DNA of 64,000 nucleotides from Icerya purchasi (taxonomy: Eukaryota > Arthropoda > Insecta > Hemiptera > Monophlebidae). Below the pieces are notes generated by a model. That model did not search any database, was not told where the DNA came from, and was given only the letters and a program-made list of their open reading frames with translations. Each line of letters begins with the position of its first letter. Position 1 is the stretch's first letter. The stretch is from contig CM077116.1 of NCBI GenBank assembly GCA_039619475.1, positions 171,955,863 to 172,019,862 of the forward strand, written 5' to 3'. Below are positions 34,955 to 44,330 of the stretch, piece by piece. Made by a program: the position numbers and the translations under genes.

Positions 34955-36128
34955 AAAAAGAGACAGAGTGAAAGAGAAGTAATTGGCGATGGGGACTCGA
35001 AAACCTATAAAGGAATTATTGACGCCAATCTGTATGGAAATGTTTCTGTTGCTGAATTAGGTACTCTTTCTACTTATAAGCACAAGCCTCGTATGCATAA
35101 AGATGTTTTTGAAGTGATTAAGCCGGTTTACGAAGAACTAAGCTCTGACGATCTTCTTTCATGTTGCTTGGGTGTATATACCCAAAATTAAAACGAATCA
35201 TTCAACGACGTTGTATGGACCATCGCACCGAAAACAGTGTCAAGCGGAAAGACTGTGCTTGATATAGAGACTGATATCGCTGCCATCACTTTCAATCAGC
35301 GGCGGATTCACAGGAGGGGGGGATAAGGGAAATCCTTTCAAAGAACCAAAGCATCTAAGAAAAAATTTGTTATAACAGAGAAACTTCCATTTATGCTATA
35401 AAAGATTTATATGAATTTTACCTACGGATTTTAATAATTAATATTTAATATTATTTTTTCTAGTAAAACTATTAATATTCCTTTTGTATTCCGTTTTAAA
35501 CACAAATGTCGTCGATCTTTTGCCATTTTTATTTATTTTTAATTTTTATTTCGTAATGTAAATGAAAATAGTTCACTGAGAAATATATATATATTTTTTT
35601 ACTTGGAATTCGGATCGGATTACTAACAAAAATAAAAAAGAAGTAAAGTCTAATAAAAATACTATCTTTCTTACTATTTCTAAACTACCATATTTAAGGT
35701 ATAATTTTATAATTTCGTTTTATTTTTCACCCCTAAATATAAGACAAAAGTTAAATTAAAAATTGTAATAATTACGTATTTTTGAAACATTTTTAAATTT
35801 CTACAAAGGTCGCTATTTGATTTTCTTTATGCCTACCGTAGAAGATTATATATAATTTCCGCCCCCAAAATGTCCTTCTGGATACACTCCTTTCAACGAG
35901 GGGTTATCACGCTTATGTTCTATCTACGATGCACTAGGAATAACGGTTGGACGTACAGTATTCGACGTTTGCACGGAATCGGACGCCAATCGCATCAAGG
36001 CCGCTGAGCGCTCCATTTTCGAGATTGAGAAAACGTCTAGACGCAGCCTTACATTGGCGAGAAAAGAGCTAGAGGACCACAATTCGACTTTGAACGGGCA
36101 ATTATACGGTGCTGGGATAGTAGAGTGA
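34955..36128 (+). pseudogene. Mutator-like-domain transposase of the TTAA element, broken
   Basis: The catalytic protein of the surrounding transposon, now dead. 34960-35191 has GDGDSKTYKGIIDANLYGN, the signature of proteins annotated with a 'Mutator-like transposase domain', followed after an apparent deletion by LSTYKHKPRMHKDVFEVIKP and DLLSCCLGVYTQN, then an in-frame TAA (35189-35191). The same frame goes on with NESFNDVVWTIAPKTVSSGK and DIETDIAAITFN, where the hAT-like insertion (35297-35889) interrupts it. Removing that insertion and one 8-bp duplication continues the frame: EGLSRLCSIYDALGITVG, RTVFDVCTESDANRIKAAE, and a natural end QLYGAGIVE plus TGA (36126-36128). The N-terminal half, including any DNA-binding domain, is missing. 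The main doubts are over superfamily naming, not over its being a transposase. Confidence 0.78.
35297..35889. mobile_element. hAT-like non-autonomous element inserted in the transposase gene
   Basis: A 593-bp insert flanked by CTTTCAAT (35289-35296) and CTTTCAAC (35890-35897), an 8-bp target duplication with one change. Its left end CAGCGGCGGATTCACAGG and the reverse complement of its right end GAGTGTATCCAGAAGG are poor inverted repeats of the hAT type. Excising it restores the interrupted transposase frame. The interior is AT-rich without an ORF. Confidence 0.82.
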
Positions 36129-36807
36129 AGGTAAAAAAGTTATTATGGACTATATTATTATGATTTCGAAAAGTTATAGCGTTTTTTAACTTTAAATGCG
36201 TTTTTCTCGAAACGATGTTTTTGAAATCGGCACGCAGCAGAACTCGAAGAGTTTTCGTCCGATTGACTTGAAATTTTAACTGTAGCTTCTTCATTCGATT
36301 ATCTAGTGAAGTGCACACGATTTTAACGATCGGTAAATAAGAAAAAAATATATATAAACAATTTAAGTCGATTTTTTCCTTCGAAAACGCAATTTTTTGT
36401 TTAAACAATCGCCATTTTACGAAAAAAAGTTCTATAATTAAGATCGTGTGTAGCTCACTAGCAAAACTCATGTAGTTTATGAAAAAAAAATTTTATGCTT
36501 CCAGATGGTGATTCAAGGAACTTGTACTGCGTGCCGCGGAGATACTTTTTAAAATGTTGTTTTTAGTTTATTGACCAACAGCCGCTATTTTGTAAATTTA
36601 TGCCAATAAAAAAAAATGTTCATATTCCTGAAGAGTTGCTTAATCGATTCATATATTATTTGTTTATGATTATTTAAAATCGAGCTCATAAAAAATAAAT
36701 TAAAAAAGAACTTTTTTTGGAGTTCCAAACAGATATGACCCCTTAAATATGGCATTAAACATTTTTCGCGATTACAATAATTCCTTTATTTTGTACAAGG
36801 AAGTAAA

Positions 36808-36920
36808 AATGAATACTTAAATTTCGTTAAAGGAAATTATTCTAATGAACAACAGAAAAGAATAATGCAAAATGAATTAAATAACTAAGTAAATAAAAAG
36901 GATTAATTAGTAATATGTAT

Positions 36921-36954
<34 letters not shown>

Positions 36955-39900
36955 TGAAATACACACAGTGTCTTCGTCTTGTAATAATAAAAAAAAAAAA
37001 AAATCAACTAAAATGTGTACTATCATTATACCAGCCAGATATTTGTACGTCCCTCGAATCGAAAATGGCTCTAAAGATTTTCACGAAATTTGCATACTAG
37101 GGAGCTTTTGGGCCAAGAAATCGATCTGTCAAGGTCTACTCCATGGTACGAATTCGTTTTCGCGATTTTTAAAGGGCTTAAGTGCCAACCTAATGACTAC
37201 TATTATGATACGAGCCAGGAATTGTATATTACATATACACGTTTTTGTACGTCCCTATTTATATATTCATTTCTGAGGACAGCATGGTTTTATGGACCGA
37301 GCAAGTACTCGGTGCACCAGGTGCCATTATTTAAATTAAGACATCTATTTAAAAGTGAACACGTCTGCTCAGATTAACAAATTTTTCTAAACTGCCGATC
37401 TAATTTCGCTGATTCGCTACAGTACCGCTTCTATACCGCTGTTGACAGATTTTCGCTATGGCGGTTTATTTCGTCGAGCGTATTTATAAATTAGGTGTGT
37501 GAACGCCATTTCGTTGTGATAAAATAACAGTAGCGCAGTCACGCAGCGAAAAATGTACGGGCGATTCTGTCAAGGTAGAGAAATAAATGGTTAGTTAAAT
37601 GATCCATCCAATTGGCTGCTTATGCTGTTGTTGGAAGTCGGCATACGCTTTCCAATGCGATCTTAGTAACTCGCTAATGTCGGAGAAGTACTCAAAATAC
37701 ATAACGAAAATAATACGAATTAGAACAGATCATCAAATCGGAATTCAACTAATTCAACAGTGACAGACTGACTAGCGTTTTACGCGTTAAATATTTTTCT
37801 CTGCATGCTGAAATAGGACTTCTCAGGTTTCTCTACTGGCAAGCTAAAAACTGTCTTCCTCCTTTGGTCAGGTTAATTTCCGCTGCTAATGAATTTCTTT
37901 CTTTTTCAACTTTGGTACTTCGCTGAAGCAAAGGATTCGCCACTAATATTATCTTCCTGCGACGTTTGAATTATAATTAGCATTCATTTATTCTGATTCT
38001 CCCAATCGTCTTTTGTGTGATATATCCATTGGGCAGTGTTCAGCGGTGAGAAATTGTCGTAAAATATCGTGTTGTTGGGTAGTTTTGCGGCAGATTGGGG
38101 AATCTAATAATAGGTTGCTGTTCGAAGCGGTTAATTGTTATACGATGTTTGTTTCGCTTGATGCATTAATTATAACGCGATGAAAGAGTGAATTTGTAAG
38201 TGTGTGAAAGTCTCTGGGAGGGGTAAAAGGATCGATGTTGATTGTTGCCGGTGATGGATACGCACAATGATCGGTCAGCGATCACATAATTGGTATAATT
38301 AGCTATGAGTGAGGAGACGGATTTCGAAAGAAAGAAAATCACGGTAAAATGCTTAAAAAAAGGAAATTCGAGAACAATTCCGTTCTGAACGGAGTTTGGT
38401 TTAGTTCTAGTTGAGTCTCGTCTTGTTCTCGTGGAGTCCTCACCGGAAAAAAGGTCCAAACAGTAGCAAAATCCTCAAAGAATAAACAATCAATTTCAAA
38501 AACGAAATCCACTTAAACATATAGACGATCCAACATGGTAATCAGATCGTTTAAAATTTCTAGAGTTAGCGATTTGCAAAGTTCGGATTAAAAAAATGTA
38601 TCAATTCGATTACCACGTCACCTCTCCGTAATCGTCTGGAATCACTATCCGCCTGCAAACAAGGAGTTTCAACGAACCAGCAATAGACCTAGACAGGATA
38701 TGTACGATCTATTTTTTATAATTTAATTTTGTTTACATTATACATATATGTGTAAATTTCTGACAATTGTCTTTTATGTGGTCGATTAATACAGAAAGAT
38801 TGGTGTAGTAAAAATTCGTTAATACAAAACATACAAATCTAAAGCAGTAATTTTTTGTAGCAATAATAAACAAACAATTTAACTTCACGTACACGGTAAT
38901 TACGTTTCAACTGAAATACGGTACAATACTTCTACTAAATCTTATGTTTGAAGTATAAATACCCGAACGTTTTTAAAATGTTTTTTTTTCTTTTTTTTTT
39001 TTTGTTTTAAATAACTGATAATATCTAAGAAACTGTAAAATCTAAAAATGTATAAATGCGTAACACTAAATGAGCCCTACATTTTTATGTCATATTTTGA
39101 AAAACTGTTTTTTTTTTTTTTTTTTTTTTTTTTGGGCTCGTCAACCAAGGACCTTTACCCAGAAAAAAGTTATATTTTAATCCGATCAGAAACCTTTGCT
39201 AAAAAGGAACAAATAGCAGGAATAACTAGTTCAGAAGGGAAGCACAATAAGGAGCAGGAAGCCTAAGCTTCAACAAATAGGAATACAAAGCAGAACGTTC
39301 CACAGAAAGAGATGAACACTGGAAGAACACATTTTAAAAATTCAAAATGCGTGACAGTAACTTTTAACTTATATATAATATAATTTATCAGGTATCTGTT
39401 TCTTGCTCGCTGAACTTGACTATACTTTTTGAAAGTTCCTCTGCTTTTGTGTGGATTTAAAAGGCGCGCGTAAGATTAAGACTAAAAAAGAAAGCGGACA
39501 GACACCTTTAATGTAACCACAGCCTAAATATTTACTTGCGTAGATTAACATTTCGGGAATAATCAAAAATAGTAATTTTCGTAATTTATTAATCGATTAC
39601 TATTTTAAATCAATTTTTTTCGACCAATCACAGCACGAATAAAACCATGATCAAAATTTTTTTAATATATAGGTAATCAGCAATACAAAAGTGTTATTTA
39701 TTAATAATTCGGGTAAACATTATTACAATATAGAAAGAGAGAGAGAGAAAATGCGAACATTTTACTTTAAGTGAAAATTACTTTTTAATCATATTAACAG
39801 CCTAATTTGATCTGAATTGGCCGAATTCCCGCCAAATTGCAATAATTCTACAAACGATTTTGATTCCTATATATTAAATGCACGAGGAGGTGGCCATAAT

Positions 39901-40694
39901 GAGCGACAAAAGTAATGACGTAATTATCATCTGTATTTTTTTGTTTCTTCTGACAGGGGAAAGAAAAGTATAAAAAGTATTCGTACCTGATTTATAAAGC
40001 TTACCTTCAAAACGACTAGAAAAACGATGTGATTTCTTTCAAGTTTGTCAAATATAAAGCACATTTTTTGACAAAGTTTCTTCCCGAACAAAGGAAAAAA
40101 ATTTTCTCTGTGTGTTGCGATTTACAATGATGACCGATCCCAACAAAGTAGACATATCGCAGGGGTTCCAATTAAATTCCCACCATATTTCGAAGATGTC
40201 CGAACAATGACTTAAGAAATATTTTTATATGTCTTACACTATCCTTTTTAAGAAGTTAACCAAAACAAGAGATATCATTTTAGAAGTTGTCAGCTAACCG
40301 AAATGTCGGTGGCATATTAATGTTCAATTTGAAACAGAGTAGAGGGTAAGTAGAAATTTCTGAAAATAAAGGCGAATCATCCAAAAGCAGAAAGAAACGT
40401 GTATTCATCAGATTGCCATTAGAAGAGATCTCTTTAAAAACCACATATTATGGAAAGAGCTTTACCACTTGCAAAATATCATCCGCGTTATGCCTTATAT
40501 CATGAAATATGTGGAACGACTCGCTTCACGTTTTAAAGTTAGCCGACAAAACTGCAATAGTATGGCGCCGTGCGCAGTGGTTTCTGATTGTTTTACGATC
40601 ATTTACCTATATTACCTTTCTATACTCGATGTGTGTTCGGTCATGAGACTCTAGTTTCGAATTCCAAATATAAACTTGAAAAAATGCTATCGCA
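36808..40694. other. Intronic sequence, no gene seen
   Basis: AT-rich intron DNA with long T runs (36926-36952 and 39109-39133). ORFs at 36915-37377, 38166-38459 and 40469-40654 were examined and show no family motifs. Confidence 0.5.
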
Positions 40695-40865
40695 TTAGCT
40701 GCCAAAAAAACACAAAAGATTATACAGAAAAATACGACGTGTTTTTAATGAGAGAGAGAGAAATTTCACTTGGGAGAGGAGTAAACTCGCCATTGCCACC
40801 GAGATAAAGCGAAAAAGTATGGAAAAATCGAATACGGCGGAATTTTTAAAACAAACAAATATTAC

Positions 40866-42017
40866 CATTTCCTTTCGCAGCGTAGCCAGTTTCGAATCTA
40901 GCGAAGCGGATAGGTCGGATGCGGCAACGTTTTCGCCGTTCAATTTACCGTCACTGTCCGCGGATGACGGAGTCGCCGCCGATGGTGCCAGTTGACTAAT
41001 CGGTAGCGGTGACTCAGCTCGAATTGTGGGCGGCGGTGGCGGCGGTACCTTCGGGTGCACGGTCGGAGGATGCGATGACGAGGAAACGCTACTGCTACGC
41101 GAAGACGTAGACGGTGGCGGACCGGGGTTCGCCTTCGATGAGCAGGACTGATCGTTGGCTGCCAGCTTTTTCGTCACGTAGTCCCAAGATAGACTAGCAT
41201 CGCTAAGGCTTTTCGGTAACGGTGGCAGTCCGGCCGACAGACTGCAGTTGGAAGACAAATTTGCCATTCGATACGTCGACGGTATCTTGTGATCGGAAGA
41301 TACTCTGGTTATGGAAGCGATCGGCCGCCGCGAATCACTGAAATCATTATCAATAGCCGTACTAGAATAATTATCATTAAGCGCGGCCTGCCAGCTAGGG
41401 CAGGCTATGAGATTGCAACTTTCGCCGCCGCTGCCTATGCTAAAGTTACCACCGCCGGCAGCATCTTCGTCGATGTACCAGTTCGTTTGGCGAACTTGCG
41501 GCTTCAGCAGCGGCGCCGGTGGCGGGCGACCAACGACGACGGTAGCCGTGCCGCTGGCCTGAGGTCCGGCGAAGAACGGACCGCAGCCTTTTTTCTTCTT
41601 ACTGTTACTTCGACTCGGTATGCAGCTAAACGACTTCATCAGTCCGCCGCCCGAGCTTTTCGCCGTCGAAGATGATTTCGCGTCGCCCCTACATCTGGCC
41701 GAGGATGTCTGCGCACCGGCGACATTTGACGACCTTTTACTATCGGAGGGAAAGGCCAACAGGGAGATCTTTCTGTCGAGCGAGTGATCGCGACGACGAT
41801 AGCAGCAGTAGTCTCTGTCGTCATCTTTCTGCTGCCTCAGTTTTGTCAAGAGATCAGGATTCGAATCTTTCTTCCGACCGGCCAGAATGTCCGGCATCGA
41901 TGAATATTGGGTGGCGCCGTTTTTTACCGGTAGCAAATGATCCGGTCGAGGGGGCACTGGAGGAGGTTTACCGCGAACATTGTTGCTCTGAGATGATCGC
42001 TTACTTTCCGTACCCAT
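40866..42017 (-). CDS. FAM89/LRAP25-like adaptor, coding exon 1 (N-terminal 384 residues)
   Basis: First coding exon. The start ATG (42017-42015) is the first in frame after an upstream TGA about 40 bases before it. The exon ends in LDSKLATLRKEM; the next bases are GTAATA, a splice donor, at 40865. Vertebrate FAM89 proteins continue this LDSxLAALRKEM segment straight into the leucine-rich core, which here is the exon at 21292-21005. A second family motif, GLPPLPKSLS, lies at about residues 263-272. Before it is an unusual low-complexity N-terminus: a proline motif KPPPVPPRPD near residue 17 (SH3-ligand-like), basic-serine stretches such as RRRDHSLDRK, a lysine run SNSKKKKGCG, and a PPPPPP run near residue 325. 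Vertebrate FAM89B (LRAP25) is about 190 residues and links the kinases MRCK and LIMK1; an adaptor role in cytoskeletal signalling is inferred here. GC content is well above the surroundings. Confidence 0.88.
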
Positions 42018-42734
42018 GCTTGTCCGTTCGGCTCTCTCTAGTAGTGTTCTGATGTATCACACCGGAAACTGTTCCCTCGTAAAAACAACCTACAATTTCG
42101 TAACACGAAAGATTATGTAAACATTCGCACGCGAACACGCTACCGTTACACAAATCTTCTTCTTACCATATAGCACGTTTGCCGCTTACATTATTCGCAA
42201 ATTACGCGCAATAAACAGCTCTTGCTTGCCTATGTGCTGATGCAAATATGACTTGAAATTTGGTAAATTACTAAAATCTCGATAAAAGGTTTTGTTGCCC
42301 CCCCCCCCGTAATGCTTTCTTATGAGATGCTTCTGCCGCCGCCCCGATCGAATAAAATATAAATATTACCGGAAAAAATCTATTCCACTGACGTAACTTT
42401 CACCGCGCACCTTGTTCGATACTCGGAATTCATGAAATTCCGTAATGCAGTATGTATTTTTTATTTTTATTTTTAATATTTTCGGCGCTAAGTTAACTAT
42501 GTTACAAAAATGGTGACATTAATTTCTTTTCGAGAGCAGATAAAATAAGATAAACTCGGTAAATTTAAAATTACTGTCCTAAAATCTCTTCCCCACGCGC
42601 GAAAAAATCCAGAGTCAAAATATGAGTTTAGAACACACTGCTTTTAAGAGGCTAAATCGCAGGTAGCAAATAAGAACTGTCTAAAAATACGTTACTACCA
42701 CTTTTTTTTTTTTTTTTTTTTTGTAAACCTTGAT
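42018..42734. other. Upstream flank of the FAM89-like coding start
   Basis: Probably contains 5' UTR and perhaps an intron boundary of the minus-strand gene (a possible AG acceptor lies near 42090), but no convincing splice signal or promoter could be fixed. It also has a C run at 42299-42308 and a T run at 42703-42722. Confidence 0.35.
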
Positions 42735-44330
42735 TTTTAGGATTCCGTAATAAGATGGTACACAAATGACAAAAATATCAAATAAAAATCAATAACTCAC
42801 AAACAGCTTGACTTTAAAACTTCAAATTTGGAACATAAATCACAATTAAAATTCTCTTTAAAACGACTTCAAAAATCACTTAAAAAATCATAACTCATCA
42901 CCCGATAAACCTATAAAGCTGAAATTCAAAATGTAAACTAAAATGCAGGAGTCCTTTCATAAAATCAAAAAATTATGCTACAAAAGTTATGTAAAGTTGC
43001 CGAATAGTTCAAAAAAGTGAAAAAAATTACGTGTCCCCCCGCTTAGCGATGTGAATATTAAAGCTGAAAATCTTAAACGTGGTTTAAAATACGCGTATCC
43101 CCGTATATTTCTCTAGTTTGGAACATCCGGCCTTCCAACTTTAAAACTGGACCTTCGGGGTGACGAAAGCTCGAAATTTTGGAAAAAAATATTTTTTTTC
43201 CCGGGCATGTGATACATCGTTGGAAAGATTGCTATTTGTCGAGAACGAAACCGTATTTCATATCCTTAACAAAACTTTCAAAGTTGCCGTAAAGTTCAAA
43301 AAAGCGCGAGAAATTACGTGTCTCCCCCCTAGCGCCGCGAATATTATAGCTAAAAATTTCGAACACGGTTTAAAATATGCGACTCCACGTATATTTCTCT
43401 AGTTTTGAACATCGAAATTTCCAGCTTAAAAATTAGACATTCAGGGCGCCAAAAGCTTGAACTTTTAAAAAAAAAAAAAATTTTCCCGAACTTGCGATAT
43501 ATCACTCGAAAGATCGCTATTTGTCGGGAACGAACCCGTATTCCATTTTCTTAACAAAACTTTCAAAGCTGCTGAAAAGTTCAAAAAATCGCGAGCCCTA
43601 ATTTGTAGCCCCCTCTTTGCGACGTGAGTATTATAGCTATACATTTGGAACAAGATATAAAATATGCGAATCCACGTATATTTCTCTAGTTTGAAACATC
43701 CGGCTCTCCAGCTTTAGAATGAGACCCTCGAGGCGCCGAAAGCTCAAAATTTTGGAAAAGAATATTTTTTTTCTCGAGCATGTGATATATTGTTGGAAAG
43801 ACCGCTATTTGTCCAGAACGAAACAGTATTTCATTTCCTTAACGAAACTTTCAAAGTTACCGTAAAGTTCAAAAAAGTTCCAAAAATAACGTGTCCCCCC
43901 GCTTAGCGATGTGAATATTAAAGCTGAAAATTTTAAACGCGGTTAAAAAAATGCGCATCCCCGTATACTTCTCTAGTTTGTATCATCCGGATTTTCAACT
44001 TTAAAACTGGACCTTCGGGGCACCGAAAGCTCGAAAGTTTGGAAAAAATATTTTTTTTCCCGGGCATGTGATATATCGATTGAAAGATTGCTATTTTTCG
44101 GGAACGAAACCGTATTTCGTTTTCTTAACCGAACTTTCAAATTTGCCGAAAAGTTCAAAAAGCGCGAAAACTAATATGTAGCCCCCTGTTTGCATCGCGA
44201 ATATTATAGCTATAAATTTCGAATGGGGTTGAAAATACGCTCATTCTGACATGTTTGCGTAGTTTATTTAAAATTTTGTGTATATATCTAAATAAATTTT
44301 ATTTAAATATCATCCCCCCCCCCCCCCGAA
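42735..44330 (+). repeat. Satellite-bearing composite repeat, copy D
   Basis: A head of about 260 bp starting TTAGGATTCCGTA (42737) is followed by about five tandem monomers of 285-288 bp. The phrase 'AAAGTTGCCG...AAGTTCAAAAA' recurs at about 42994, 43279, 43566, 43852 and 44139, and 'CGTATATTTCTCTAGTTT' recurs at about 43101, 43384, 43672 and 43960. The array then decays past 44250 and stops at a C run (44313-44327). The shared tail seen in copies A to C is not present. Not coding; the three small ORFs in it are shadows. Confidence 0.85.

Larger units (their letters stand above)
34405..36742 (+). mobile_element. TTAA-flanked DNA transposon (Kolobok/Mutator-like transposase), inactive
   Basis: A 2338-bp element flanked by TTAA at 34401-34404 and 36743-36746. 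Terminal inverted repeats: GGGGTTATATCTGTT on the left, and GGGGTCATATCTGTT as the reverse complement of the right end (14 of 15 identical). It carries a decayed transposase on the plus strand and a 593-bp hAT-like insertion. TTAA duplication with TIRs and this transposase points to the Kolobok superfamily; piggyBac also uses TTAA, but the protein does not match it. The family name remains an inference. Confidence 0.78.
33981..36807 (-). mobile_element. Older repeat with Helitron-like 3' end, split by a TTAA-type transposon
   Basis: Two outer parts (36807-36743 and 34404-33981, minus strand) form one older repeat once the element at 34405-36742 is removed. Both parts contain TACTTCCTTRTAC-like motifs. 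On the minus strand the right-hand end has a GC-rich hairpin (GGGG...CCCC, about 34018-33997) followed about 12 bases later by CTAG (33984-33981) and then T, which resembles a Helitron 3' terminus. No helicase/Rep ORF and no proven 5' TC end are seen, so the class is tentative. A segment reading ACGTCTGTACGTATGTATG occurs in the body (minus strand, about 34250). Confidence 0.45.
21293..40865 (-). other. Long phase-0 intron of the FAM89-like gene
   Basis: A 19,573-base intron between GTAATA (donor, 40865-40860) and GCTTGCAG (acceptor, ending 21293). It contains transposon relics in both orientations (22.6-23.8, 31.2-32.0 and 34.0-36.8 kb), two copies of the satellite-bearing repeat (26.6-27.9 and 32.1-32.75 kb), microsatellites and much AT-rich sequence without recognisable function. 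The junction is inferred from splice sites and protein-family alignment; transcript data would prove it. Confidence 0.82.

Noticed and set aside
36049..36471. 140-residue minus-strand ORF
   Set aside because: Overlaps the 3' end and tail of the TTAA element's transposase on the opposite strand; a shadow frame.
41289..42052. Plus-strand ORFs of 126-128 residues
   Set aside because: Shadow frames of the GC-rich FAM89-like exon 1 on the opposite strand.
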